The translations under genes were made by a program, and so were the position numbers. A stretch of DNA of 52,420 nucleotides from an uncultured Candidatus Saccharibacteria bacterium (GTDB lineage Bacteria; Patescibacteriota; Saccharimonadia; Saccharimonadales; Saccharimonadaceae), in the NCBI GenBank assembly GCA_947303945.1, contig CAMYZS010000010.1:1-52420 (forward strand), given 5' to 3'. The notes beneath the pieces are model-generated. The model searched no databases. It saw only the letters and a list, made by a program, of their open reading frames with translations, and was not told the DNA's origin. Below are positions 31,801-40,404 of the stretch, piece after piece. Positions within the stretch are counted from its first letter, which is position 1. Every line of letters starts with the position of its first letter.

Positions 31801-33698
31801 AATTTATCAAATATCATAGATACGAAATTACTAATGCTATCTGCTACCATTTTGAAAAATGTACCGATATTAGAGTTTTTAACTGCTTCTATAAAATTAA
31901 TAAAAGCATTGGTTCCATTCGTGATTGTATCTATTAACGGGTGCATGAAGCTAGTCGATGCAAAATAATCTCGTATAGATGAAAAAAAGTTTTTTACAGC
32001 TTCTTCTGCATTTTCAAACGGAGCTTTTAATACATCATCATTATTCTCACCATTAGTTAAAACTCCGAAGAATGCTTTTATAGAATCTATCCAGCCTTGA
32101 ATAGTGCCAAATATATCCACACCCGTTGCTTCATATATTGTTTTATTTATAGTATTAGCAACGTTGCTTATGACTGTGCCAATAGTCTTTAATGTCATTC
32201 CGACTTGCTCGATAGTTGTCGATATTAAATGTATCGCTTTTTCGACAGGCGCCGTAGCCGCTACCCATTTTTCTAGAGCGATTATTATTTTGGCTACTGG
32301 CTGTAAAAAATATAAAACGGCGTCTGCGCCAAATTTAGCAATTCCTCCGGCAAGTTTGAACAATGTTGTTACAATTGGTGCGAAAATATCGAATAAAAGC
32401 TTTGCGCTGGCTACTAAGCCCTGGAATACGGTTTTTAGCCTATCGAGAGTTTTCCCCGTTGGTATAACAGCAAGCATAATATTTTTAAATGCATCAACCA
32501 TAGACATCAAGTCTTTAGCTGTCATTTTTGGAATAACATCGCCAAATGCTTTTGTCAACTCATCTATAACTTTTAGAAGAGCACTACAAATTTCCTTCAA
32601 TGCCTCGAGGGCTTTTGCACGTCCACCCATTTTCGACCAGCTTTCAAGCAAATCGTTTCGGGGTTTATTCATAGCATCAAGTATGGGGCCGAAAACATCC
32701 TTTCCCAAGTAATTAAATAGATCGGCGGCCTCGTCAATATTACCAATAATATATCTCCAAGTCAATGCCCAGGAGGAACCAACACGCTCGCCAAGTTCAT
32801 CCGTCATTTTAGATAATGTATTTATATTACTAGCGGCTGCTTTATATTTAGCGCCTAGTTCATCCGATTCATCATTAAATCTTGAAAATGCCTCCACGAC
32901 AATATCCGTAGTTAACCACTTTTCACGACTTAAAGATTCTCGGAATGATCCCCATTTATCGATTAGTGCGTCAACATTTATCCCCGCTTCTCTAGCAACC
33001 TCTTTAATTTTTTCTTGTTCTGTCTCGCCTGCCATACCAGCATTTTCAAGTGATCTCCAGTCTTGAAGCTGAATATACCCGGCTTGTAGACCCTGAATTA
33101 ACTGGGTTAAACCGCCCTGAGCTCGAGCATTACTAACATTATGACCCGCGGCCAAATTCATGTAACCTTTTATAACGTCCAACGAATCTTCAGCATCAAC
33201 ACCAGCGGTAACCATCTTTGAAAAGTTATCCGTCATCTGTGTAAAATTATACACTGTTTCATCAGCATAAGCATTAAGATCATCAAGCCATGATAAAACA
33301 TCGCTAGTTCCTTTACCCGTAGCAAGTTTAAGTGAAGCGATCGAGTCCATTTGAGTTTGATATTCGCCAAGTCCATCCATGATCGGACGAAGCACAAACT
33401 GGTTTGTAATCTGCTTCGCCGCATTTGTTACAGAGTTGACCAAATTAGTAAGAACCGTGGTTGCTGCTATGCCAAAATTTGAAAATCGACTATTAATCGT
33501 GTCGATAGCAGTGTTTAATTTATCGAAATCTATTTTACTAGCAGCTGCATCAATTTCTGAAAAACCTTTTCCTGCATCTTTGAACTGTAGTTGTTTTTCG
33601 AAATTTTCAAGTGTTTTTTGAGATTGTGCCATGTTTGATTCGAACTGTTTATTGTCGAATTCCATCATGACGACGCGCTCATCTATTGTCTTACTCAT
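28854..33698 (-). CDS. Tape measure protein
   Basis: 1,614 aa, the longest frame. N-terminal coiled region (MMEFDNKQFESNMAQSQKTLENFEKQL) typical of tape measures, a conserved block with LNAYADETVYNFTQMTDNFSKM and GGLTQLIQGLQAGYIQLQDW, a long series of hydrophobic membrane-like helices between about 760 and 1260, and a C-terminal amphipathic domain with FGISSPSKETAEIGGYFIEGFNKG. It sets tail length and is ejected into the host. By the usual 0.15 nm per residue it predicts a tail of about 240 nm. Overlaps the previous gene by ATGA. Confidence 0.95.
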   Translation of the reverse strand: MSKTIDERVVMMEFDNKQFESNMAQSQKTLENFEKQLQFKDAGKGFSEIDAAASKIDFDKLNTAIDTINSRFSNFGIAATTVLTNLVNSVTNAAKQITNQFVLRPIMDGLGEYQTQMDSIASLKLATGKGTSDVLSWLDDLNAYADETVYNFTQMTDNFSKMVTAGVDAEDSLDVIKGYMNLAAGHNVSNARAQGGLTQLIQGLQAGYIQLQDWRSLENAGMAGETEQEKIKEVAREAGINVDALIDKWGSFRESLSREKWLTTDIVVEAFSRFNDESDELGAKYKAAASNINTLSKMTDELGERVGSSWALTWRYIIGNIDEAADLFNYLGKDVFGPILDAMNKPRNDLLESWSKMGGRAKALEALKEICSALLKVIDELTKAFGDVIPKMTAKDLMSMVDAFKNIMLAVIPTGKTLDRLKTVFQGLVASAKLLFDIFAPIVTTLFKLAGGIAKFGADAVLYFLQPVAKIIIALEKWVAATAPVEKAIHLISTTIEQVGMTLKTIGTVISNVANTINKTIYEATGVDIFGTIQGWIDSIKAFFGVLTNGENNDDVLKAPFENAEEAVKNFFSSIRDYFASTSFMHPLIDTITNGTNAFINFIEAVKNSNIGTFFKMVADSISNFVSMIFDKFSELSSANTDEAFGFVDETKNKVSILDTIGKVLIDIWTGIINIWQTISPLLKAAWDALGGALSQFSEQVQSAFSNIDWGNALQEIIKGGLGGFLLSVIWKIVDAFKNLTSVGEGLNGILEALGGWIDALSTTMKWEAAAGMIKEIGNALIKMVIAIVVLTLIDADKARTGILLVGALLLELGGALKMITDGLPGDTAKSIVACAAVIGSLSTSVIKLTAALFVLTLLDQGKALAGIGLLGAMMGEVTGAILAITKWGDPLEVAKGSTMMLPKLISSIANGILKMSIALALLTALDPDRLGNAVLSITVMIGEFSAAVIGITRLSGSMAKEAVVVNLISAMSNAFIKMSIALLLISGLNWQQLLQSCIALGAMIGIMSTVIIGLSKLPLGKIDSLGPTMIMLSGAILIMAVAMLAMSVPTIFMGIGALTAITKLIKSMAKLNSDSVTAAAGIVIFAAAIAIISASLLAFIFIPIENLAMGTIAIIALVGVFAMISEYINPEKIIAVAAAFVLFGAAVLEISVALMFLQNFSFEESWQGLLALVAVMALFIGMMYALSPIGGIVLAIGAAFALFGAGILMTAMSLSILTVTLPAFAAALVLATPSLLLAAEMMLVGLTRIFTRMLAEASKALPSVIKSLIELLSGLIIGMVEPIVQATIKLLTLLADAVPELSRLLGEIVFGIIWGITEAAANWIQPIVDETFRFFINFISAVNKNLKIYKTKIADEVTSLFINILDLVKETVKDLFWKLWDWGEELGEEIAKGLGDIGPKFQKAGEELLQNLINGIGNMAESAKNSVVQFGSNCLNWLKDTFGISSPSKETAEIGGYFIEGFNKGLDKNVDSSISQVKELGGDLIDNFKESFNLDEVFGTEDTKFDMSIAPVLDTTNFDSGIANMSSTLSNFKVDSDPNFSIGSFDQVQTINVNSDNSDILKSLNNIDGNLTNLNTNMSNMQVTLDGETLVGEMAPAMNTELGKMTTLQMRGV

Positions 33699-34072
33699 TT
33701 AGTCACCTCTTTCCAAGCAGATTCTGCCATTGCATCAAATATAGGTTGAAGAGCTGGATTAATGTAATCTCGACCCTCAACCCAACCTCCATTTTTAGTT
33801 GCATGCCCGTATTGCAAAATAATTGCAACGTTTACATAATCAGATATGTTAGAATTCGTCCATGTGATGATCGACTTGTCTCCTTCGTGGGTTACCTCAT
33901 ACCCCCAACTCATAGCCGTTTTTCCGGTGTCAACAGGCGTATATGCACTTAATGCCCTCACACCAGCCGCACCATATCGGTGCAATATGCTATTTATTTT
34001 TTTCGTTGGATCCTGTTTTAAAAACGTCATGGTATCTTTCCATGAGCCTTTTGTCACTAAACGAACTCCCAT
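33695..34072 (-). CDS. HK97 gp10-like tail completion / minor head-tail protein
   Basis: 125 aa. The core GAAGVRALSAYTPVDTGKTAMSWGYEV and RDYINPALQPIFD match the gp10-like family (TPVDTGxLxxSW, NP.....D). Usually such genes stand between capsid and tail tube genes; here it lies after the tail chaperones and endolysin, directly before the tape measure. Ribosome site AGGTGATAAATCAAA. Confidence 0.8.
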   Translation of the reverse strand: MGVRLVTKGSWKDTMTFLKQDPTKKINSILHRYGAAGVRALSAYTPVDTGKTAMSWGYEVTHEGDKSIITWTNSNISDYVNVAIILQYGHATKNGGWVEGRDYINPALQPIFDAMAESAWKEVTK

Positions 34073-34089
34073 TTTGATTTATCACCTAC

Positions 34090-35085
34090 TTAAATTTTGG
34101 TAGCATAATCCATGGAGATCCAGCCACCAGCTTTAAGCTTACCCCAGCCTTTTGTGGCGCCAGTTCCTTTTTTAGTCTCAACAATAGTGAATACGCCGAC
34201 GCCGGTGAAGCCGCCAGTTCTTGCATAATTCGTGCCAGGACCTTTGCGTATGTTTAGATCGGGTATAGATATGCGAACTTTAAACTCTTTAGTTGAAGTT
34301 TTGCTTGTGGTTATAGGATATACAACTTTTCCGTTTTTGTCAAATACGTAATATCCTTTATTCTTATTGGCGAGGTCTTTAGCACTCTGCAGATTCCGAT
34401 AGGCTCCGATCTGAGATTTCGCATCAAACCAGGATTTCCTTACTCGATATACGTTATCATCTGTTTTACTCGTGGATGAAGTGGTTGTCGATGTGGTTGC
34501 GGACGTAGTGGTTTTGCCGCCATTCATAGCAGCTTTTACATCTTTACGAAAACCGTCCATAGTATAACCCATCGACAGCTGTTCCCACAGATGATGAGGG
34601 TCTGAATGCCCGCTAGCCACTCCTCTAGAATATCCCTCTTTGTGAGAAATTATCACTCCACTTTTTAGAGGGTCTAGGTTAAACTTTTCGCAGAGATATG
34701 CAAACAGCTGCACTGCCGCATCATATGCTGTTTTACACTGCGCTCTTGCTTTTTCTTTGTTATCGACGGTGAACCGGTCTCCTCCTGTATATGTTATATA
34801 GGAAGGTTCGCACATTTCAATGCCAATATGAGTATCATTAGCACTTCCGCCAGCATGCCAACCTCTTTTATTCCACGGAAGCGTTTGATAGCATGTTCCG
34901 GTATTGGCATCAATAAAACCATGCACGCAAGCTCTATCGTAATTTGTATCATTAAAAATACGGATAAAGACCTCAGCATTTGGCTGTGCGCAGCCAACCG
35001 AATGTAGCATAAGACCTTTAACCGTAATATTTCTTTCTTCGTTATAACAAGGATTCTTAGTCATAATACTTTCAACTAATTTCAT
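34090..35085 (-). CDS. Endolysin: N-acetylmuramoyl-L-alanine amidase with SH3-like end
   Basis: 331 aa. Amidase_2/PGRP-type catalytic domain, residues 15-175: KGLMLHSVG (H28), GWHAGG, THIGIEMCE, VIISHKEG (H148) and SDPHHLW (D162, H164) as zinc and catalytic residues. Then a Thr/Ser linker (195-208), a SPOR-like module (YRVRKSWFDAKSQIGAYRN) and an SH3-type wall-binding end (LNIRKGPGTNYARTG). No signal peptide. It lies in the tail module, 12.5 kb away from the holin. Ribosome site AAAAGGAGG. Confidence 0.9.
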   Translation of the reverse strand: MKLVESIMTKNPCYNEERNITVKGLMLHSVGCAQPNAEVFIRIFNDTNYDRACVHGFIDANTGTCYQTLPWNKRGWHAGGSANDTHIGIEMCEPSYITYTGGDRFTVDNKEKARAQCKTAYDAAVQLFAYLCEKFNLDPLKSGVIISHKEGYSRGVASGHSDPHHLWEQLSMGYTMDGFRKDVKAAMNGGKTTTSATTSTTTSSTSKTDDNVYRVRKSWFDAKSQIGAYRNLQSAKDLANKNKGYYVFDKNGKVVYPITTSKTSTKEFKVRISIPDLNIRKGPGTNYARTGGFTGVGVFTIVETKKGTGATKGWGKLKAGGWISMDYATKI

Positions 35086-35103
35086 AAAATATAATCCTCC
35101 TTT

Positions 35104-35661
35104 TTAACCATGTCGTCCTGCTCGTCGCGCCTTATTTAGTTTTGCATTGCTACGCATGGTAGCAGCTTTGCCCATCTTTTTAGGCGGCTGATTTTTTATA
35201 TCAGCAATTTCTATTAACGCCAACAATCTAGACAAATGCCATCGTTCACAAATATCAAATGGCATTCTAAATGCGGATAAATAGAAATATAACAATTCAG
35301 ACGTCATTGCTTCTCCATTACCACCTCGTGTTCGCTTTTTTATAGTGGTTGCCGTTTTGGTATCGTTAATATAGTTTGTTATTTTTCTTATGTCAGAAGG
35401 AGTCATACATTGTATAACATAATCTGGAATTGGCTCGTCAGACATGCAACGTATATATGATATTATTTCTTCTTCAGACATTTTGCGAGTACTGTAAGGC
35501 GGTTGTATAAATGGCCGTTTCCAAATTTCCTCCCATTTTGAAATGGCCAATAAACAATGATTTAGATTAATGGTTGTATCCGGATAATAGACAAATTCTT
35601 CTTTATCCGGATCCCAAAAATCCATATCATCAGATTGTTTTATGGTTAATGTTAATACCAT
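35104..35661 (-). CDS. Tail assembly chaperone, second component
   Basis: 185 aa. MTSELLYFYLSAFRMPFDICERWHLSRLLALIEI and a basic end (KLNKARRAGRHG) resemble the second chaperone (Gp15 / GT-like) of Gram-positive siphoviruses. It is in the same frame as its upstream neighbour, separated by tandem stops TAATAA before ATG, so the classic slippery frameshift fusion is not available; a low level of stop read-through would fuse them. Confidence 0.7.
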   Translation of the reverse strand: MVLTLTIKQSDDMDFWDPDKEEFVYYPDTTINLNHCLLAISKWEEIWKRPFIQPPYSTRKMSEEEIISYIRCMSDEPIPDYVIQCMTPSDIRKITNYINDTKTATTIKKRTRGGNGEAMTSELLYFYLSAFRMPFDICERWHLSRLLALIEIADIKNQPPKKMGKAATMRSNAKLNKARRAGRHG

Positions 35662-35664
35662 TTA

Positions 35665-36093
35665 TTATCCACGATTCTTTTCCATCAATGCCTGTACTTC
35701 GGCTGGGTCATCGGGAACTGAGCTTCTGAGCTTCTTCGGGAGGCACTGCATTATAAAATCAGATGCTTTATTTGCATCAGACATCAGTTCAACAAAGAGA
35801 ACTGGGTATGCAGCTGAATGCTCGAAATCGTCTGTTATCTCTTTTGATTTTCTGAAATGTCTTCCATCGGCAGACTTCTCACCATATGTCATAAGAAGTA
35901 TCTGTTTCATGAGAGTGTATAGTTTCTGCGTATCTTTGGTATCGTAAATCTGCTGCATATACTGTGTCATGCTCAGGCCGTCTGGATTAGAATTTTGAAA
36001 ATCGGCAAGCTCTGCCTCTGTTAGATTGAACCAAAATGTTTCGGTTACCTCTTCGTCATTAAAATTGGTATAGACTATTGTTTTCTTAAGCAT
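35665..36093 (-). CDS. Tail assembly chaperone, first component (gpG-like)
   Basis: 142 aa. KTIVYTNFNDEEVTETFWFNLTEAELADF and IMQCLPKKLRSS are typical of the first tail chaperone, which coats the tape measure before tail tube polymerisation. Ribosome site GAAAGGAGAAAATTAAC. Confidence 0.8.
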   Translation of the reverse strand: MLKKTIVYTNFNDEEVTETFWFNLTEAELADFQNSNPDGLSMTQYMQQIYDTKDTQKLYTLMKQILLMTYGEKSADGRHFRKSKEITDDFEHSAAYPVLFVELMSDANKASDFIMQCLPKKLRSSVPDDPAEVQALMEKNRG

Positions 36094-36125
36094 GTTAATT
36101 TTCTCCTTTCGATTTAAAAAATAAT

Positions 36126-38558
36126 TTAAGATATTGGGCCTATTTTACCCGTTATACTTATAGATTCTGGCGGTATCTCTGTGTTAACAGTTATGGTGTT
36201 GATATCCTCGAACGTGCTTATTTCTGGAGTTAGAATATATGAATCATTAGGATACATAGCTTCCACCAATACCTGAGATGGCTGCACAGCTGTTCTAATA
36301 GATAGTGTATTCGTTCCCTCGACAGTCTGAAGTTCTGGTAGTTCAGCATCGAGTTCGGTGTTTTCGATATATGGTTCATATGTATCATCTTCTATGTCCG
36401 CTTTACGTATCATAGGATAGAATGTGAGGTTATCACACGTATAGCCTGAAGCAATCCTGATTTCGATATATCCATCAATGGATTCATTTATATTAAACCC
36501 ATTTCCAACATCTGCGCCTTTAACGTTCCCATTCTTATAGCAGCGTAGCGTATAACTATCATTTCCTCCGTTAGACGGACAACCAGTTAATATATAACTT
36601 TGAGACGCCAGCGAAAGGTCGCCAATCTTAAAAAAAGCGTTATTGCTTGCTGTCCCATTACAAGTTACACTACCATCATTATTAACCGTAAAAGTTACAC
36701 CGTTTTTAGTTTTACTCGAAGCTGTATTCTGAAGCAGATTCTTCCTCACCCTATGCAGTTTCTGCTCCCCATAGTCAATATATTCAGCCTCGTCTCCTAC
36801 CATTTTGATTTGTTCGGGGAGGTAGATGTTAGTTGTTGGCAACAAATTTTTCCCCTCAACCGTCACAGGCACGCGGTAGCCGTAGGGTTCGTAGGCCGGC
36901 ATAGTCTGCTCCGTATATGTACCTTCAACCATCATATATTTAGTTTCAATTGAATTTGACGCATCGTTAAATCTTATAAACGCTACATTTTGATCCGTTA
37001 TCATAAATGTACCAAATGTTTCATTGGCAGATACTGGATTTGCTTTGTCGGCACAAGTAATACCATTGCCTAAATAGTTTTTGTTAATATCAAAGCAACG
37101 CAAATTATTATAGTTTGTGCCTACTGTTCTTGTAAGAGAATAAATAACATTCGGTGTCACTGCAATAAAATCGCTATATACTGTAGTTGAACTACTAATA
37201 GCAACACCCATATCGTTTATCACACCATGGCTCCAAATATTAGTACAAATATTCTCCGTCCTATCTCCAACTGACTCACAGTTAATAGTATTGCCATAAA
37301 TGCGGTAATTTTTAAGAGCCTGTCCGATTGATGCGAATGTCAGCGGCGCAGTATTGCTTGTTTTTTGAGTTACTCGGTGGAGTATTCCATTAGTAACAGA
37401 TTTTCTTTTCTGAATATATTCAAGCTCATTACCAATTTTTCTCAATGGTTCATCAAGACTTACAGTATGTATTACCGGATCTTGATAAGAAATGTAATTA
37501 GTTTTTGTCTGACCACGCTCTAATTGGATATTTGTATATGCTATGTTATCACCAGCATTAGCAACGCCAAGTCTCATCTTGGTGATTGCTGCGTTTTCTG
37601 GAACCAAAAAAGTAAGCTGCTTGCTATTAGCGTTATTAGCATATACCTGACTTATTTCTATTCCATCAGAATCATAAAAGAATATATAAACTAATCCAGG
37701 ATTATTGCTATCGGAATACCAGCTTAACGTGTAATATTGTCCTGGTTTGCACGGTATTTGATAGTAAGGCATAGTGTAGCAGTCGTTATTTTCAGCCTGT
37801 ATTAAAACACCAACTACATGTTCTTGTGTTTGTTCATAAAATCTCATATTCCCGCGTACTACATTGATACTCGATGAAAAAAAATCTTCAACATTAAATA
37901 AATTTTTACCATGAATCGAAATAGGTAACATATATTTTCCGCTATTTTCATCATAATCTCCAACATGCACGCCATTCAAATCGTTACCGTATATACTGTA
38001 AGACTCGATGGAGTTATCAAACCGTACAGGGTGTTCATTTAAAATATCATACCGATCGTCGTAATATATAGTGTCAAATACGGCATATTTAACTTTGGTG
38101 AAATCGAATTGGCCGTCTTGTTTTTCTACATATATGTCAATATCGCGGTTGCTCACTGCACCATAGCCTAAATTTATAAAGAAATAAGCATTTACATCGC
38201 CATCACTTACAAAATTATACGTTTGGCCCGTATACACTAGGGTTATTTCATAACTGCCTGGTTCTGGTAAATAAACACCAAAATAGGAGGTACTAATCTG
38301 CTTCGCGATAAAAAGCTTGGAAAGCATAAAAGCATTTATCGATTCAATGTCGCTTGAACTAGTTTCAACACTAAAACCAACAACATTTCTAGTAGATTCT
38401 TTCCTGTTTTTAAAAGATAATGATGCCGCCCCAGTAACTGTCTTAGAACTCAGATATAATACATTACCGTATATGTCACAAACTCTTTCAATTTCTCTGC
38501 CATCATGATATATTTTAGTTATTTCATGAGAAGAATCATTCACAACTCCTTTTACCAT
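36126..38558 (-). CDS. Large beta-rich virion protein, carbohydrate-binding-like
   Basis: 810 aa. N-terminus ITKIYHDGREIERVCDIYGNVLY is a common start of phage tail adhesins. The body repeats modules of the kind YxIYGN...VGDyden..ymlPI...GKNLF with jelly-roll-like segments (GSYEITLVYTGQTYNF; GVTFTVNNDGSVTCNGTASN) as in carbohydrate-binding tail proteins. It lies between tail tube and chaperone genes, an unusual place; it may decorate the tail tube or head. Host-surface binding is likely but inferred. Confidence 0.7.
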   Translation of the reverse strand: MVKGVVNDSSHEITKIYHDGREIERVCDIYGNVLYLSSKTVTGAASLSFKNRKESTRNVVGFSVETSSSDIESINAFMLSKLFIAKQISTSYFGVYLPEPGSYEITLVYTGQTYNFVSDGDVNAYFFINLGYGAVSNRDIDIYVEKQDGQFDFTKVKYAVFDTIYYDDRYDILNEHPVRFDNSIESYSIYGNDLNGVHVGDYDENSGKYMLPISIHGKNLFNVEDFFSSSINVVRGNMRFYEQTQEHVVGVLIQAENNDCYTMPYYQIPCKPGQYYTLSWYSDSNNPGLVYIFFYDSDGIEISQVYANNANSKQLTFLVPENAAITKMRLGVANAGDNIAYTNIQLERGQTKTNYISYQDPVIHTVSLDEPLRKIGNELEYIQKRKSVTNGILHRVTQKTSNTAPLTFASIGQALKNYRIYGNTINCESVGDRTENICTNIWSHGVINDMGVAISSSTTVYSDFIAVTPNVIYSLTRTVGTNYNNLRCFDINKNYLGNGITCADKANPVSANETFGTFMITDQNVAFIRFNDASNSIETKYMMVEGTYTEQTMPAYEPYGYRVPVTVEGKNLLPTTNIYLPEQIKMVGDEAEYIDYGEQKLHRVRKNLLQNTASSKTKNGVTFTVNNDGSVTCNGTASNNAFFKIGDLSLASQSYILTGCPSNGGNDSYTLRCYKNGNVKGADVGNGFNINESIDGYIEIRIASGYTCDNLTFYPMIRKADIEDDTYEPYIENTELDAELPELQTVEGTNTLSIRTAVQPSQVLVEAMYPNDSYILTPEISTFEDINTITVNTEIPPESISITGKIGPIS

Positions 38559-38564
38559 ACTGAC

Positions 38565-38897
38565 TCACCCCTCATACAAAAAATATAGAAGTGCTGTTCT
38601 AGAATTAGGAGTAATATTACCATATACCGACTCGCTCATTATTACTATATCATCGGGTGTTAAGCATTCACCTATAGCAATATTTTGAGCCGTTTGCTCT
38701 TCTTTGATCTCTTCAACATCAGCAGCGACATTATTTAGTCTGGCTGTCAGATCGACTGGGGCGGTACCGCCGTCTTTTATTGCTGAATTTAGCTCAAGTA
38801 AAAGAGTTTCTATTCTGCTCTGTGGCTCTGGTAAAACCGTTTCATGCCCCAGAATATTTTTAAGTATCTGCTCGACTCGACTTTGATGAGTGGTCAT
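38565..38897 (-). CDS. Small coiled-coil structural protein
   Basis: 110 aa from ATG 38897 (AAAGGAGATCGTGAAAAG upstream). Two related stretches, HQSRVEQILKNILGHETV and PQSRIETLLLELNSAI, then LTARLNNVAADVEEIKEEQTAQ. The SRVExxL/SRIExLL pattern occurs in other gut-phage tail proteins as an oligomerisation segment. Coupled to the large adhesin-like gene. Confidence 0.65.
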   Translation of the reverse strand: MTTHQSRVEQILKNILGHETVLPEPQSRIETLLLELNSAIKDGGTAPVDLTARLNNVAADVEEIKEEQTAQNIAIGECLTPDDIVIMSESVYGNITPNSRTALLYFLYEG

Positions 38898-38983
38898 CTT
38901 TTCACGATCTCCTTTCATAGCACAATAAGAGAGAGCTTACGGCATATGACAGCACGACTCTCTCTTACTATACCATTTTGATT

Positions 38984-39733
38984 TTACGCAGTCGGAAGGT
39001 TTGATACGGTTCCATTGAGAATGCCGATAACAGTCGCCGGTGGCGGAAGCTGAGGTCTTGTGCCTGTTGTATTTGTGCCACCACTGGTGCTAGAATCCGT
39101 TCCATAAAGATAGTTCTTAAGAAGAGTGAGACGTTGTGCTCCTTCAGTTCCTGCAAGTACCTTAGCTGTATCAATGGTGAGAATCGCCGACTTCTTTATA
39201 GTCTTTGTCGTACCATTGACTGTAACCGAACCGATCTCGACAGGGGTTGTTGTGAACTCCCAAGAGAATGTTACTGCTTCTGGAGAATCATTAATAGACT
39301 GATATGAACGTTCTGACGGAGACGCAGTCGCATTGTAAATAAGATGTATAAGATCGCCGGCATCATTGAAATCTACATCATTACCCTTTACTGTTGTGAA
39401 GCAGAGACCAAATGACTTTCTGCTCTGCTGACCAACTTTAAGGCCGCTTACGATTTCTGCTGAGCCATCGCACTCCATAAACTCGTCGGGATATGTATAT
39501 GCTTCGATTGTGCCACCAAATTCTTCAGCAGATCTAAGATCAATATACTTTACATCGTCTGCATATAGAGGATTTGATTCTGCGCCGGACGGAGACTCTG
39601 TAACGGCGGTAACACCATTCCAGGCAACACCATTAGGATATGTTCCCGTTGATGATTTCGGATAGAGTACCACATTTCTGGTACCTGTTTCATAATATTT
39701 CTGTCCATCGGCATCCCATACTATTTTTGCCAT
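38984..39733 (-). CDS. Major tail (tube) protein
   Basis: 249 aa from ATG 39733; an upstream TTG in frame is possible but less likely. ETGTRNVVLYPKSSTGTYPNGVAWNGV and GTIEAYTYPDEFMECDGSAEIVSGLKVGQQSRKSFGLCF are hallmarks of the Gram-positive phage tail tube family (phi13-type). Located after the head-tail joining genes. Ends in a proline-rich tail. Confidence 0.9.
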   Translation of the reverse strand: MAKIVWDADGQKYYETGTRNVVLYPKSSTGTYPNGVAWNGVTAVTESPSGAESNPLYADDVKYIDLRSAEEFGGTIEAYTYPDEFMECDGSAEIVSGLKVGQQSRKSFGLCFTTVKGNDVDFNDAGDLIHLIYNATASPSERSYQSINDSPEAVTFSWEFTTTPVEIGSVTVNGTTKTIKKSAILTIDTAKVLAGTEGAQRLTLLKNYLYGTDSSTSGGTNTTGTRPQLPPPATVIGILNGTVSNLPTA

Positions 39734-39761
39734 ATGAAAAACCAACCTTTCTTTTTTATAA

Positions 39762-40079
39762 TTAAAAATATACTGTGAATACGTTATGATTCAAATTATC
39801 GTGAGTAAAATGACGATCATATTTCACATATGACAACGCACCTTTCATTTCATCAATATACGAATCTTGAGGTCTTGGGGTAATAAAAGTTACAGTGTAT
39901 CGCATTCTTGAATAATATGATTTATCATTTGCGAAATAATCTTCGTCATTTTCTCTCGAATATACCACTGCCGGGTACTTCATCTGAACATTTGATGGAG
40001 GTTGAAAATAAACATTATTACTTCCTAAGATTTGTACAAGTTTGGAATGTAAAATTAATCTTCGGGCTTCAATGTTCAT
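39762..40079 (-). CDS. Tail terminator / completion protein
   Basis: 105 aa. Pattern LHSKLVQIL...VYFQPPSNVQMKYPAVVYSRENDEDYFANDKSY fits the small tail-completion family found just before the tail tube gene. Start overlaps the preceding gene by 11 nt. Confidence 0.75.
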   Translation of the reverse strand: MNIEARRLILHSKLVQILGSNNVYFQPPSNVQMKYPAVVYSRENDEDYFANDKSYYSRMRYTVTFITPRPQDSYIDEMKGALSYVKYDRHFTHDNLNHNVFTVYF

Positions 40080-40389
40080 GATAAATACCCCCTAGTGTTA
40101 GTGAAATTCGTGGGCGCTGAACTTCAGCATAATTTACTTTCCATTTAACGCCCTGCCACTCCACCCATCTAATGGCATAAAAATGCTCCAAAGCGTAAGC
40201 ATCTGCTAATATCTCTATTGCATTATTTACGTTAATATTATCGTTAAGTGTCTCAGCAGACTCTAGGCGACGAGAATTTTTCGTAACCTCGCCATAATAG
40301 TTTCTAACAGTAATATTTTCTCCAGTTACACCAGGAGCAGTTTCAACGGATTCAGCATAGCCTACACGACCATAGAACTTTTCTGCCAT
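40069..40389 (-). CDS. Head closure / head-tail joining protein
   Basis: 106 aa, beta-rich (FYGRVGYAESVETAPGVTGENITVRNYYGEV; YAIRWVEWQGVKWKVNYAEVQRPRISLTLGGIYHEH). I recognise the ending RPRxxLxLGGxYH from phage head closure proteins in this position. Ribosome site AAGGAGAAATCAAA. Confidence 0.75.
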   Translation of the reverse strand: MAEKFYGRVGYAESVETAPGVTGENITVRNYYGEVTKNSRRLESAETLNDNINVNNAIEILADAYALEHFYAIRWVEWQGVKWKVNYAEVQRPRISLTLGGIYHEH

Positions 40390-40404
40390 TTTGATTTCTC
40401 CTTA

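Noticed and set aside
35100-36093. Programmed -1 frameshift between the two tail chaperone genes
   Set aside because: Both genes are in the same frame, separated by TAATAA, and no slippery heptamer is visible at the junction.
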